Counted from the first letter of the stretch, positions 25,147 through 33,630 are shown. The stretch: 47,992 bases of DNA from an uncultured Candidatus Saccharibacteria bacterium (GCA_938046115.1 CALIXX010000015.1:1-47992), one strand, 5' to 3'. The notes: generated by a model not told the origin, from the letters alone. Made by a program: numbers and translations.

Positions 25147-25440
25147 TCACAACACCTTCGGTACTTTTACACACTTATCTGCCTGCTCGGCGGCTAGCCC
25201 CAATAGCTGCTCGCGCGATACGCCGCTGGCATCTATTGTGTCGGGCCGCCACACATTAGTCAGGCCAGTTACTTGGTAGGTTGGCTCAACACCGGTCGTG
25301 TCGAGAGTGGATAGCTGCTCGATGTAGTGCAGGATATCCTCGAGGTTTTGGCGCAGCGCGGCAACGTCGGCTGAACTGCCAAGACTAATCGAACTTAATT
25401 GTGCAAGGTGCTGCACATCTTCAGTGGTAATATTACTCAT
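25147..25440 (-). CDS. gatC: Asp-tRNA(Asn)/Glu-tRNA(Gln) amidotransferase subunit C
   Basis: A 97-residue subunit that helps GatA fold and bind GatB. It shows ITTEDVQHLAQLSSISL, the LEDILHYIEQLSTLDTTGVEP core, and a VKVPKVL end typical of GatC. The open frame extends 16 codons further upstream, but the ATG at 25440 gives the normal family N-terminus and is preceded nine bases away by a TACAAT box. It is the first gene of the gatC-gatA-HEPN-gatB-galU-DUF948-ytxH operon. Confidence 0.94.
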   Translation of the reverse strand: MSNITTEDVQHLAQLSSISLGSSADVAALRQNLEDILHYIEQLSTLDTTGVEPTYQVTGLTNVWRPDTIDASGVSREQLLGLAAEQADKCVKVPKVL

Positions 25441-25449
25441 TATGGATAT

Positions 25450-25455
25450 ATTGTA
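25450..25455 (-). promoter_or_regulatory. -10 box of the gatC operon
   Basis: GGTACAAT with TACAAT on the minus strand, nine bases before the gatC ATG. The -35 is weak. Confidence 0.5.
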
Positions 25456-25545
25456 CCACATTCGGCGTGTGAAATCGTTATACATCAATGAGCAACGAGT
25501 AATGCGTCAGTAAGAGGTATGAGTGGCACAGGGTACAATGCTAGA

Positions 25546-26526
25546 CTAGGCTGCTTCTAATTTATCACCCTTAGCCCGATTGCAGCGCCAACAGAGTGCT
25601 CGCAAATTTTGCTCAGTCGTGATACCACCTTTCGACACTGGCACAATATGGTCAACTTCAAGCAAGAGGTGCTTCTCATCCTGGCGCGAGACATGGCACT
25701 TTTGGCATTCGTAATTATCTCTGCGCAAGATAAACCGCCTAAGCTTTGGTGTCATGAGCTGACGCTGAAACTGCGCAGATTTGCGATAGGTTATCTGTTG
25801 GCTGAGATATTCTGCCAATTTTTGGAGCTTTTTCTCTGTGAGTGTAATATCGAACGAGTAGTTATTGCGCTTGGCGGGCGAACTATACTTAAATGAATAT
25901 ACGAGAAAATAATTCTTTTCAAACTTAGGTAATGTATTCGACCCAAGCCGCTTCATCGTCATTTTCTTGAAAATATAGGCTCCAACGTACATTTTGGCAT
26001 CAATAAAGTCCATAATCTCGTTGTATTCGCTCCGCAGTATTTCCTCAGTCTTTTTAATTGTGTCGTATTTCTGGAGGATTTGCTCGAGTATCTGCACTGT
26101 CTCTTCGTTTATTGTGCGCTGCGCAAAAAAATATTTGACGATATAGCGGTATGGGTCAAGCTGCGCATTTTTATACACCGTAAGTGTGCTATTTTTCACA
26201 TGCGCATGCGAGAGCCTCGACTGCTGCTGACGGATAAAACGCTTGGTTTCGGGTAAAAAGGCATTGAAGTCGTTATATTCTTGTATTTGCTTGGCAAGCC
26301 TCTGTTTGACACTTTGAAACTCGACTGTTTTGTAATAATCACGCGTCCTCCAAAACACGATGCAATAACAAACGATAAAGAATGTCACTGGCAGGCAGAG
26401 CAGTATAACGTTGCAGATAGCAAGTCCAATAAGAATCGACCACCGGATAAACTTCGGTCGACGATCAATCGTTGCCAAGAAATATATCACCTGTTCTGGC
26501 AGGGCGTGAGTATCACGTATAGGCAT
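25546..26526 (-). CDS. Membrane protein with C-terminal HNH nuclease domain
   Basis: A 326-residue protein. Two hydrophobic segments lie at about 27-60, followed by a long helical, lysine-rich middle (60-255). The C-terminal HNH domain (268-322) has C274/C277, the EVDHIVPVSKGG core with D292 and H293, NLRALC, and C312/C315 in CWRCNRAKGDK, a complete zinc-supported HNH site. The short hairpin of membrane segments would leave the nuclease in the cytoplasm. HNH domains like this occur in McrA-like restriction enzymes; here membrane attachment suggests action on incoming DNA, but that is inference. It has a TATAAT box ten bases before the ATG and no Shine-Dalgarno sequence. Confidence 0.85.
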   Translation of the reverse strand: MPIRDTHALPEQVIYFLATIDRRPKFIRWSILIGLAICNVILLCLPVTFFIVCYCIVFWRTRDYYKTVEFQSVKQRLAKQIQEYNDFNAFLPETKRFIRQQQSRLSHAHVKNSTLTVYKNAQLDPYRYIVKYFFAQRTINEETVQILEQILQKYDTIKKTEEILRSEYNEIMDFIDAKMYVGAYIFKKMTMKRLGSNTLPKFEKNYFLVYSFKYSSPAKRNNYSFDITLTEKKLQKLAEYLSQQITYRKSAQFQRQLMTPKLRRFILRRDNYECQKCHVSRQDEKHLLLEVDHIVPVSKGGITTEQNLRALCWRCNRAKGDKLEAA

Positions 26527-26536
26527 ACTACATCAC

Positions 26537-26542
26537 ATTATA
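26537..26542 (-). promoter_or_regulatory. -10 box of the membrane HNH gene
   Basis: A perfect TATAAT on the minus strand, ten bases before the ATG at 26526, predicting a leader of zero to three bases. Confidence 0.55.
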
Positions 26543-26583
26543 CACTCTATGCATGTGTCGATCGTAGGTTTACTCAGCTACTA

Positions 26584-28557
26584 CTACAACTTACTCTTCA
26601 CTTCAGCGATCAGATCTCGCAATTCGGCTGCTCGCTCAAACTCAAGATTAGCGCTAGCGAGATTCATTTGGCCAGTTAGGTCTTTGATGAGGCTCTTGTA
26701 TTCATCCTTGGGGATTTTACGCAGGTCAAGCTTGGGCGCGTCATCCTCTTTTTGCGGGATGATGGAGCGCAGGCCTTCGTCGATCGCTTTATTAATGCCA
26801 CGCGGTGTAATGCCATGTTCGCGATTGTATGCCTGCTGAATTTCGCGTCGGCGTTTAGTCTCGTTAATTGCTCGGCGCATACTGTCGGTGATACTATCGC
26901 CATACATAATTACCCTGCCCTCAACGTGGCGAGCTGCCCGGCCAATTGTCTGGATGAGGCTACGCTCGCTACGGAGGAAGCCTTCTTTATCGGCATCCAT
27001 AATCGCCACCAAGCTCACCTCTGGCAAATCGATTCCCTCACGCAAGAGGTTGATCCCTACCAGGACATCATACAGGCCCATGCGCAGATCGCGTAGAATA
27101 TCACCGCGCTCGAGCGTGTCGATCTCGCTGTGAATATAAGCCGTCTTGATGCCGAGGTCGGTCAGATAGGTAGAAAGATCCTCAGCCATCCGCTTGGTGA
27201 GCGTTGTCACGAGCACGCGCTGCTGCTGGCTGGTGCGCTCGCGAATTTCTGCAATGAGGTCATCTACCTGTCCTTCAGTTGGACGAACTATAATTTCTGG
27301 GTCGAGCAAACCAGTGGGGCGAATCACCTGCTGAGCAGGAGCGGGGCTGCGCTCTAGCTCATAATCACCAGGGGTAGCAGAGACGTAAATCACTTGGTTG
27401 ATATGTTTATCAAATTCATCAAAGCGCAGTGGACGATTGTCTAGCGCGCTTGGCAGGCGAAAGCCATGCTCCACCAGCACTTCTTTGCGAGCGCGGTCAC
27501 CATTATACATCGCGCGCACTTGGGGGACGGTTACGTGACTCTCGTCGATCAGCATCAAGAAATCGTCAGGAAAGTAATCGAGCAAGGTAGCTGGCTGCTC
27601 ACCCGCTTCGCGGTTGGTGAGGTAGCGACTATAGTTCTCGATCCCCTTCACGAAGCCAGTCTGCTCGAGCATTTCCAGATCGTACTTGGTGCGCTGGCTC
27701 AAGCGCTGTGCCTCAAGCAGCTTGCCGTGCGTCTCAAACCACTGTTCACGCTCCTCGTACTCCTGTCGAATCAGGTCAATCGCCTGCTTAATTTTCTCCT
27801 TAGGTGTTGCATAGTGGCTACTCGGAAAGATGGTAAACTCCGCTGGCTCATCGAGAATCTCGCCAGTAAGCGGGTTGATGTGCGTAATCCGATCCACCTC
27901 ATCCCCAAAAAATTCCACCCGATAGGCTGTCTCTTGCCCTGCTGGAAAGACATCGACCACATCGCCCTTGACACGAAAGGCACCGCGTGCAAAATCGATA
28001 TCATTGCGATGGTATTGGATATCCATCAGCTGGCGCAAAAATTTGTCCTGAACGCGCCGCTCGCCCTGGCGCACCGTGACGGATAGCTCATAATAATCGG
28101 CTGGCGAACCCAGGCCATAGATACAGCTAACACTGGCCACAATAATCACATCGCGGCGCGTGAGTAATGCATCAGTCGCCGCATGGCGGAGGCGGTCGAT
28201 CTCCTCATTGATGGCTGAGTCCTTCTCGATATATGTATCACTGCTGGCAATATATGCTTCTGGCTGATAATAATCAAAATAACTGACAAAGTAGTGCACT
28301 TCATTGTCTGGAAAGAACTGTTTGAACTCACTAAAGAGCTGCGCCGCGAGTGTCTTGTTATGCGCCAAAACAAGCGTTGGCACGCCACGCTGAGCGATAA
28401 TATTTGCCATCGTAAAGGTCTTACCGCTACCCGTTGCACCAAGTAGTGTCTGCTCGCGCTGACCAGCCTCCAGGCCACCAAGTAGCTGGGCGATCGCCTG
28501 TGGCTGATCACCGGTCGGTTTGTAAGCAGAACGAAGCTGAAATGGTATGTGCGTCAC
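26584..28557 (-). CDS. uvrB: UvrABC excision nuclease subunit B
   Basis: A 657-residue DNA-repair helicase-like subunit that receives damage from UvrA and recruits UvrC. Walker [10 protein letters not shown], the damage-loading beta hairpin [22 protein letters not shown], the RQ helicase motifs ([32 protein letters not shown]) and the C-terminal UVR domain ([14 protein letters not shown]) are all intact. The start is a GTG at 28557 with AAGGAGC one base upstream, and a TACACT box seven bases upstream. uvrA and uvrC are not in the window. Confidence 0.97.
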   Translation of the reverse strand: MTHIPFQLRSAYKPTGDQPQAIAQLLGGLEAGQREQTLLGATGSGKTFTMANIIAQRGVPTLVLAHNKTLAAQLFSEFKQFFPDNEVHYFVSYFDYYQPEAYIASSDTYIEKDSAINEEIDRLRHAATDALLTRRDVIIVASVSCIYGLGSPADYYELSVTVRQGERRVQDKFLRQLMDIQYHRNDIDFARGAFRVKGDVVDVFPAGQETAYRVEFFGDEVDRITHINPLTGEILDEPAEFTIFPSSHYATPKEKIKQAIDLIRQEYEEREQWFETHGKLLEAQRLSQRTKYDLEMLEQTGFVKGIENYSRYLTNREAGEQPATLLDYFPDDFLMLIDESHVTVPQVRAMYNGDRARKEVLVEHGFRLPSALDNRPLRFDEFDKHINQVIYVSATPGDYELERSPAPAQQVIRPTGLLDPEIIVRPTEGQVDDLIAEIRERTSQQQRVLVTTLTKRMAEDLSTYLTDLGIKTAYIHSEIDTLERGDILRDLRMGLYDVLVGINLLREGIDLPEVSLVAIMDADKEGFLRSERSLIQTIGRAARHVEGRVIMYGDSITDSMRRAINETKRRREIQQAYNREHGITPRGINKAIDEGLRSIIPQKEDDAPKLDLRKIPKDEYKSLIKDLTGQMNLASANLEFERAAELRDLIAEVKSKL

Positions 28558-28564
28558 GCTCCTT

Positions 28565-28570
28565 AGTGTA
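28565..28570 (-). promoter_or_regulatory. -10 box of uvrB
   Basis: TACACT on the minus strand, seven bases before the GTG start; the gap reads AAGGAGC. It lies in the 27-base space after the epimerase-like gene, so uvrB may have its own promoter as well as read-through. Confidence 0.45.
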
Positions 28571-28584
28571 GCATAGCGCGGGCC

Positions 28585-29229
28585 TTAAATCACACTCTGG
28601 CGATTCATCTCAGCAAGGAGTTTGTTGTACGTTGCTTGCGGGTCTTTGGCGTGGTTGATCGCTCCACCAACGCTAATTACGTCAGCCCCACCCTGGGCAA
28701 TATGGAAGACATTATCTACCGTCACGCCACCATCCCAGCCAATCTCGACCCGAGGGTGAATAGCCCGCACTAGCCGGATTTTCTCCAGCTGCATCATTCG
28801 CGCTTTGCCACCAAACTCACCCAGCTTGCCGCTAACGATCGATACATAGTCGGCCGTCTCGATATACGATGCCACTGTCTCGGGTACCGTCGTACGCTGC
28901 AGGGCCACACCAGCATGAATACCAGCTTGCTTGACCTGTTGCAAGACAGGGATCAAATCCTCTTTGACTTCGGCATGAAAGATAATTGTGCTGGGCCGCA
29001 GCTTGATCAGTTTCTCAACGTACACGCTAGGGCGCGCCACCATAGCGTGGATGTCGACCGTCCACGACTGAGGCCACCACAGTTGGCCGATCCCTACCGT
29101 TTGACGGGGCGCAAATACGCCATCAGAAATATCAATATGAACCCGCTTGGCAAACGGCATAAAATGCTCTACCGCAGCCTTATATTCATCAGTTTTTGTA
29201 CTCAAAATAATTGGTGCTATGACAGCCAT
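28585..29229 (-). CDS. Ribulose-phosphate 3-epimerase-like TIM barrel
   Basis: A 214-residue (beta/alpha)8 protein of the pentulose-5-phosphate 3-epimerase family. Family landmarks are IAPIILS at the N-terminus, HIDISDGVFAP (metal-binding His and catalytic Asp), DIHAMVARP, and GWDGGVTVDN with GADVISVGGAI for phosphate binding. HIDISDG has serine in place of the usual methionine, and overall identity to classical Rpe appears modest, so a related sugar phosphate may be the substrate. The ATG at 29229 is chosen because a full promoter ends seven bases before it. It lies 27 bases upstream of uvrB on the same strand. Confidence 0.82.
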   Translation of the reverse strand: MAVIAPIILSTKTDEYKAAVEHFMPFAKRVHIDISDGVFAPRQTVGIGQLWWPQSWTVDIHAMVARPSVYVEKLIKLRPSTIIFHAEVKEDLIPVLQQVKQAGIHAGVALQRTTVPETVASYIETADYVSIVSGKLGEFGGKARMMQLEKIRLVRAIHPRVEIGWDGGVTVDNVFHIAQGGADVISVGGAINHAKDPQATYNKLLAEMNRQSVI

Positions 29230-29236
29230 GCAAGAC

Positions 29237-29265
29237 ATTATACGGCGTCTGACGTGTGTTGTAAA
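29237..29265 (-). promoter_or_regulatory. Promoter of the epimerase-like gene
   Basis: -35 TTTACA (29260-29265), 17-base spacer, -10 TATAAT (29237-29242), seven bases before the ATG. A leaderless transcript is predicted. Confidence 0.7.
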
Positions 29266-29318
29266 GACGGCGACGGTGTTCTTTCACGTTTGCGAGAGCT
29301 AAGGAGGGAGTGTTAGAC

Positions 29319-29609
29319 TTATATACACAAAGAGTAGGTATTTGACACTTCCTTAACAGTATTTAAGAAAGCGTCATCAAACTTTTCCAAACTTTTCGTT
29401 GCATCAACTAACGACTCTAACTCATCCAATTCTTGCTGAGATAGTGCACTGCGTTTTTCTGCTAAATAATCGGTCAATCTTGCACAAATATATTCGACAG
29501 CCACAGCCCATTCACCTGCATCATTATATAGCGTCACTTCTGCTCGGTCAGCTCTTGTTAGGTAAGGGTTTTTATTAGCATAGTCTCGTATCAATTGGGT
29601 TAAGTACAT
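29319..29609 (-). CDS. Small acidic protein, possibly MafI-like immunity protein
   Basis: A 96-residue acidic, all-helical cytoplasmic protein. The pattern GEWAVAVEYICARLTDYL...LSQQELDELESLV resembles small immunity proteins such as MafI, where GEW.A.E.L and an LS..E helix recur; this is from memory and not decisive. No toxin gene is adjacent. A TATAAT box lies six bases before the ATG. Confidence 0.5.
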   Translation of the reverse strand: MYLTQLIRDYANKNPYLTRADRAEVTLYNDAGEWAVAVEYICARLTDYLAEKRSALSQQELDELESLVDATKSLEKFDDAFLNTVKEVSNTYSLCI

Positions 29610-29615
29610 AACTAC

Positions 29616-29621
29616 ATTATA
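29616..29621 (-). promoter_or_regulatory. -10 box of the immunity-like gene
   Basis: Perfect TATAAT on the minus strand, six bases before the ATG at 29609. It sits in the 20-base gap after the pilin gene. Confidence 0.55.
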
Positions 29622-29629
29622 TCATATTT

Positions 29630-30043
29630 TCAAATATTTGCTGGGCAGCTGCCTGCCTGTGGTCGTGCCATGCCAGTAGTGGCATAGTAGCGAATATCGG
29701 TGAGATGGCGGTCGGTGGCTTGGACACAGAATTTGGTAGCATCGGCGCTCAGCGTAACCTGCACAGCTGTATCGCTTGGCGGACGGTAACCAACTTGCTC
29801 GAGGTTAGTGCTATAGCTTGCACCACTAGCGCTGGCATTGGCGTGGTGCGTCTTGATCGCCTCAAGTGCACTGGTGGCCGCCGCACGCGTTGCGACATCA
29901 ACTGAGCGCCGGCGATAGCCCGAATATGCCGTCATAGACAGCGTCACAAGTAAGCCCAAGATCGCAATCACAATCATCAGCTCCATGAGCGTGAAGCCCT
30001 TCTGGCTCCGCTGTATCCACCATACCGCCCTGCTTTGCCTCAT
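29630..30043 (-). CDS. Type IV pilin-like prepilin
   Basis: A 137-residue class III signal protein. The leader ends QKG, with predicted prepilin-peptidase cleavage before F17 (KG/FTLMELMIVIAILG), glutamate at position +5, and a hydrophobic assembly helix to about residue 40. The C-terminal domain has a cysteine pair (FCVQ and GSCPAN) that could form the pilin disulfide loop. The ATG at 30043 has GGAGGG nine bases upstream and is chosen over the frame start at 30118. It would be assembled by a PilB-type ATPase such as the one at 13.5 kb. No other pilus genes flank it. Confidence 0.88.
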   Translation of the reverse strand: MRQSRAVWWIQRSQKGFTLMELMIVIAILGLLVTLSMTAYSGYRRRSVDVATRAAATSALEAIKTHHANASASGASYSTNLEQVGYRPPSDTAVQVTLSADATKFCVQATDRHLTDIRYYATTGMARPQAGSCPANI

Positions 30044-30135
30044 TATATTTTTCCCTCCATTAGCATAAGCATATTTAAGCATCACTATAGCAGGTGGAAT
30101 GGTCAAGGGCAATAGCACTTTTCTTCTTGGCAGTA

Positions 30136-30141
30136 TATACT
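30136..30141 (+). promoter_or_regulatory. -10 box of the RSH gene
   Basis: TATACT six bases before the ATG at 30148, in the divergent region shared with the pilin gene. A leaderless message is predicted. Confidence 0.6.
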
Positions 30142-30147
30142 AGGTTT

Positions 30148-31722
30148 ATGGTGACCAAACAAGATGTCCTGACAAAAGCCCGCGGCCTCTATAGCGAAGA
30201 TCAGCTGTATGAAATCGACCATGCGATCGACTTCGCCACCCAAGCTCACCACGGGCAAAAGCGCAAGAGCGGTGAACCCTACATTACCCATCCACTGAGC
30301 GTTGCAATTATCTTGATTGACTGGGGGATGGACAGCGACACCATCATCGCGGGTATTCTCCACGACACCGTCGAGGATACCGAGACATCACTAGATGACA
30401 TTGAGTCACTTTTTGGACATGACGTATCCTTCCTCGTTGATGGCGTGACGAAGGTGAGTCAAGCTCGGGCTGGTATGCGCGACCTCGACCACTATCTCCC
30501 TCAGACAAAAGACAACCTTACCAAGCTGCTTATTGCTGTGGGACAGGACGTGCGTGTCATTATCATCAAGCTGGCCGACCGGCTGCACAATATGCAGACG
30601 CTGCAATTCAAGTCGCCCGAGAAGCAGCAAAAGATCGCCCGAGAAACACTCGAGGTCTTCGCTCCCATGGCCGACCAGCTAGGTATGGGGCGCGTGCGGA
30701 TGGAACTAGAGGAGCTTGCCTTTAGCTACCTTGACCCCAAAGAATACAAGCGGCTTGAGAAGGTCATGAAGCAGCGCCTGGGCAAAAGCACCCGCAAGCT
30801 TGGTGTCGTCCGCCTCGAGGTCGAGCAAGCGCTCAAGGACGAGAAGCTCGAGTTTGAGATCAATGGGCGAGTCAAAAGCCTCTACAGCCTACACCGCAAA
30901 CTCCAAAAGCGCGGTAGTCTCGACAATATTTATGACCTGATGGCACTACGCATCATTGTCCACACCAAGGAAGAGTGCTACCTCGTGCTGGGCATTCTCC
31001 ACTCGCTCTATCAACCGATGATTGCTCGCATCAAAGACTATATTTCCATCCCCAAGCCAAACGGCTACCAGAGTCTCCATACAACGGTCATCACGCCTAA
31101 TAAGCAGATCGTCGAGTTTCAGATTCGCACGCGCGATATGCACGAGTATGCTGAGCGCGGCCTTGCCGCCAGCTTCCACTACCAGCAACAAAAAGATAGC
31201 AAGGAGTACCTCAAAGGCGACTCCAAGCGCGGCGTGTCGAACCTACCGGCTCAGCTGCAGTGGATTACGCAATTGCAAGAGATCGCTGCTCGCCTGCGTG
31301 CTGGCGAGGATATCCCTCGCGAGCAGCTATCAATCGATCTCTTTGGCCACCGCATCTTCGTCTTTTCTCCCAAGGGAGACATCTACAATCTCCCCGAGGG
31401 AGCTTTGCCACTCGATTTTGCCTATGCCATCCACTCTGACATTGCCAAGCATGCCTACGGCTTCCGGATCAATGGCAAGATGGAGCCATTCGAGCGGCCA
31501 CTTGAGAATGGTGATGTCATCGAAGTCCTCACCCGCAAGCTCTCCTACCCCAAGCCAGGTTGGGCACAGCTCGTTACCACTAGCCACGCCCGCGACAAGC
31601 TCCGTCTCCAGCTCAATAAGATCCGCGTCCAGGCTGTGAATGGTGCGATTAGTCTGACGGATAAAATTATGCCAATCGGTAAGCCTGACGCTGCTTCGAA
31701 AAAGTCAAAGAAAAATAACTGA
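30148..31722 (+). CDS. RelA/SpoT-family (p)ppGpp synthetase/hydrolase, short form
   Basis: A 524-residue RSH enzyme controlling the stringent response. The HD hydrolase domain has HHGQKRKSGEPYITHPL and the H72-D73 pair in ILHDTVEDT; the synthetase domain has GRVKSLYSLHRKLQKR, YDLMALRIIV, PKPNGYQSLHTTV and VEFQIRT; the TGS domain (IFVFSPKGDIYNLPEGA) follows near 410-470. It ends shortly after TGS and lacks the helical, zinc-finger and ACT domains of full-length RelA/SpoT (over 700 residues). Loss of these would remove the usual ribosome-linked control, which is inferred from the family. The ATG at 30148 follows the -10 box; the frame is open from 30094. Confidence 0.94.
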   Translation: MVTKQDVLTKARGLYSEDQLYEIDHAIDFATQAHHGQKRKSGEPYITHPLSVAIILIDWGMDSDTIIAGILHDTVEDTETSLDDIESLFGHDVSFLVDGVTKVSQARAGMRDLDHYLPQTKDNLTKLLIAVGQDVRVIIIKLADRLHNMQTLQFKSPEKQQKIARETLEVFAPMADQLGMGRVRMELEELAFSYLDPKEYKRLEKVMKQRLGKSTRKLGVVRLEVEQALKDEKLEFEINGRVKSLYSLHRKLQKRGSLDNIYDLMALRIIVHTKEECYLVLGILHSLYQPMIARIKDYISIPKPNGYQSLHTTVITPNKQIVEFQIRTRDMHEYAERGLAASFHYQQQKDSKEYLKGDSKRGVSNLPAQLQWITQLQEIAARLRAGEDIPREQLSIDLFGHRIFVFSPKGDIYNLPEGALPLDFAYAIHSDIAKHAYGFRINGKMEPFERPLENGDVIEVLTRKLSYPKPGWAQLVTTSHARDKLRLQLNKIRVQAVNGAISLTDKIMPIGKPDAASKKSKKNN

Positions 31723-31935
31723 GGTAACGTTAGATAATTGACGCACATCTTAACTTAAGTCTCTAAAATTATCGATCTGCCGCAACTTTGCTCCCTCTAT
31801 CACCATTATTATCCAACAGATATGGGTAGCCTATTGTGATAACCATCCTGCGAGCCTCTGACTTTCTTGATAAAGCAATATTGTGCAAGTACTAACTGCT
31901 TATAGTAACCTAGAGAATTTTAGAAGTTTGAGTAA

Positions 31936-31970
31936 AAATACAAAATACCCCAGTGGGGTATTTTGTATTT
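31936..31970. terminator. Bidirectional terminator between the RSH and ppa genes
   Basis: A 16-base-pair perfect stem (31936-31951 with 31955-31970) with a three-base loop, A-rich on one side and T-rich on the other. It lies 16 bases after the ppa stop and 214 bases after the RSH stop. The 31723-31930 stretch holds no gene I can support. Confidence 0.85.
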
Positions 31971-31985
31971 GCTTGAACATGCTAT

Positions 31986-32516
31986 CTAGCGTTCATTCCA
32001 ACGCGCAATAGATTCATGGATAATCTGCTTGGCACGCACGGTGTTGCCAAAGCCCTTCACGACAGTAGTGCCAGGCTTCTTGAGGTCTTTGTAGTGGTTG
32101 AAGTGGTGCTCGATTTGCTTGAGCGTTGCAGCAGGGAGATCCTCGAGCGAGTTGATTGCATCACCTGTGTTGCGGTCATCTGCTGGTACGACGATCACCT
32201 TATCATCCACCTCATCATCATCAACAAACTCCAGCACGCCAATCACCTTACCTTCCAAGACGACGCCAGTTGTCAGTGGCTGGTCGGTGATGATGAGCGC
32301 GTCGAGCTCATCGCCATCTTCATCTAGGGTTTGTGGAATGAAGCCATAGTTGGTTGGCTTGGCAAAGATTGCTGGCTCGACCCGGTCGAGCTTCATCACT
32401 GCGAGGTCGCGATCCCACTCAATTTTGTGGTAGCTCCCTTGCGGAATCTCCACCACCACATTGACAATGCCAGCGTCAACGTCGCCGGGTGTCAGTACTT
32501 TATTAAAATCTGCCAT
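31986..32516 (-). CDS. ppa: Inorganic pyrophosphatase
   Basis: A 176-residue family I soluble pyrophosphatase that splits pyrophosphate to pull biosynthetic reactions forward. It has the substrate-binding IEIPQGS-like segment (VEIPQGSYHKIEWD), TNYGFIPQT, the metal signature DEDGDELDALII, and VIVVPADDRN. The length is normal. AAGGAG lies about nine bases before the ATG. It converges on the RSH gene. Confidence 0.97.
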   Translation of the reverse strand: MADFNKVLTPGDVDAGIVNVVVEIPQGSYHKIEWDRDLAVMKLDRVEPAIFAKPTNYGFIPQTLDEDGDELDALIITDQPLTTGVVLEGKVIGVLEFVDDDEVDDKVIVVPADDRNTGDAINSLEDLPAATLKQIEHHFNHYKDLKKPGTTVVKGFGNTVRAKQIIHESIARWNER

Positions 32517-32549
32517 TTATATTAGCTCCTTTCTGTTGCTATCTGTTTT

Positions 32550-32579
32550 ATTTTAGCAAAATCTACTCGGTAATGGCAA
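32550..32579 (-). promoter_or_regulatory. Promoter of ppa
   Basis: -35 TTGCCA (32574-32579), 18-base spacer, -10 TAAAAT (32550-32555). It gives a leader of about 27 bases containing the Shine-Dalgarno sequence, in contrast with the leaderless promoters nearby. Confidence 0.5.
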
Positions 32580-32648
32580 AAGAAGATGCGCTGGCAATGC
32601 AACCTTGCCCTGTAGGCACATTATTCTTATAACCAACCCATTTGATGG

Positions 32649-32654
32649 TATAAT
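32649..32654 (+). promoter_or_regulatory. -10 box of the GDPD gene
   Basis: GGTATAAT with a perfect TATAAT, nine bases before the ATG at 32664. The -35 (TTATAA at 32627-32632, 16-base spacing) is poor. Confidence 0.55.
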
Positions 32655-32663
32655 ACTGCTAGC

Positions 32664-33356
32664 ATGTTAATCATTGGTCATCGCGGTGCGGCCGGGCTCG
32701 CACCAGAGAACACTATCGACGCTATGGCAGCGGGTGTCGCGGCGGGCGCTGATATGCTTGAGCTAGATGTGCGATTGACGCGCGACGGTGTTCCTGTGGT
32801 TGCACATGATAATCGCCTTTTGCGCACCCACCACCGAAATGAATCAATCAGCCACCTGACGTATACCGAGTTGCAGGCCCTCACCAGTGAGCAGCCTATC
32901 CCATCACTCGCAGCAGTGTTAGACCGTTTTTTGGGCGTTGTGCTACTCAATATTGAGCTCAAAGGGCACGGTAGCGCCGAGCCGACATATCAGCTCCTCA
33001 CCCGCTCCATCACATCGCCAGATGATTGGGATAATGTACTGCTCTCGTCATTCTCCATACGCGAGCTTCGGCAATTTCGACAGCTTGCGCCTCAGGCCAA
33101 TCTTGCTCTACTTCACCGCAATAATCCCTTTGCATTCTTGGCCTATCAGCGCAAGCTCGACTTCACCGCGGTGGGGTTTCATCGCTTGTATGCACATCCA
33201 CTGGCGATAGAAATTGCACGTCGGTCGAATCTCTTTACCTACGTCTATACAGTCAATCGCCCAGGTGCCTTGCAGCAGCTTGCCGAGCGCGGCATCGACG
33301 GCGTCGTGACCAACTATCCAGATAAGTTTCTTGCTGAGCTACAGCGCTTTAGTTAA
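32664..33356 (+). CDS. Glycerophosphodiester phosphodiesterase
   Basis: A 230-residue GDPD-family TIM barrel, which cleaves glycerophosphodiesters to glycerol-3-phosphate and an alcohol. It has GHRGAAGLAPENT at 5-17 (catalytic His and Arg), LELDVRLTRDGVPVVAHD (metal ligands and second His), LNIELKGH, and a C-terminal VYTVNRP...GIDGVVTNYPDK. There is no signal peptide, so it acts in the cytoplasm. The likely role is salvage of lipid headgroups, an inference that fits an organism taking lipids from its host. Confidence 0.93.
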   Translation: MLIIGHRGAAGLAPENTIDAMAAGVAAGADMLELDVRLTRDGVPVVAHDNRLLRTHHRNESISHLTYTELQALTSEQPIPSLAAVLDRFLGVVLLNIELKGHGSAEPTYQLLTRSITSPDDWDNVLLSSFSIRELRQFRQLAPQANLALLHRNNPFAFLAYQRKLDFTAVGFHRLYAHPLAIEIARRSNLFTYVYTVNRPGALQQLAERGIDGVVTNYPDKFLAELQRFS

Positions 33357-33464
33357 TAACATATAAAGTTATCTGATAAAACACAGTACGCCTGTCGTGC
33401 GAGATTAGGGATATTTGTCTGAATCCAACTAACTTTCTGTGGACGAATATTACCACTATCCAAT

Positions 33465-33593
33465 TCAATGCAGAGGAGCAATAATCGAGTAAACACCTAA
33501 AGAGCTTATCGAAAAGGCGACCAAAAAGAGCAGAAGCAGCCCTTCAATGCAGTTGACAAGCAACCTCTCTAGGTATATCGGCTTCATCTTCAT
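33465..33593 (-). CDS. Possible 42-residue single-pass membrane peptide
   Basis: A short frame begins MKMKPIYLERL, continues with a hydrophobic segment of about 20 residues (IEGLLLLFLVAFSISSLG) and ends IIAPLH. This composition is what a small membrane protein would have, but there is no Shine-Dalgarno sequence or clear -10 box, and the strong hairpin at 33598-33630 lies directly before the ATG. It may be a real small protein read by leakage past the hairpin, or chance. Confidence 0.25.
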   Translation of the reverse strand: MKMKPIYLERLLVNCIEGLLLLFLVAFSISSLGVYSIIAPLH

Positions 33594-33597
33594 ACCA

Positions 33598-33630
33598 GTA
33601 AAAAATCAGCCATTACGACTGATTTTTTAC
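33598..33630. terminator. Hairpin downstream of trxB
   Basis: A 12-base-pair perfect stem (GTAAAAAATCAG / CTGATTTTTTAC) with a nine-base loop. It is 85 bases after the trxB stop and 240 bases after the GDPD stop; T-rich arms allow function on either strand. Confidence 0.65.

Noticed and set aside
29319..30043. Pilin and immunity-like genes as a toxin-antitoxin pair
   Set aside because: The upstream protein is a clear prepilin with a class III signal, not a toxin.
31727..31930. Short frames in the gap after the RSH gene
   Set aside because: The longest is about 25 codons without a ribosome site; the stretch is AT-rich and otherwise featureless.
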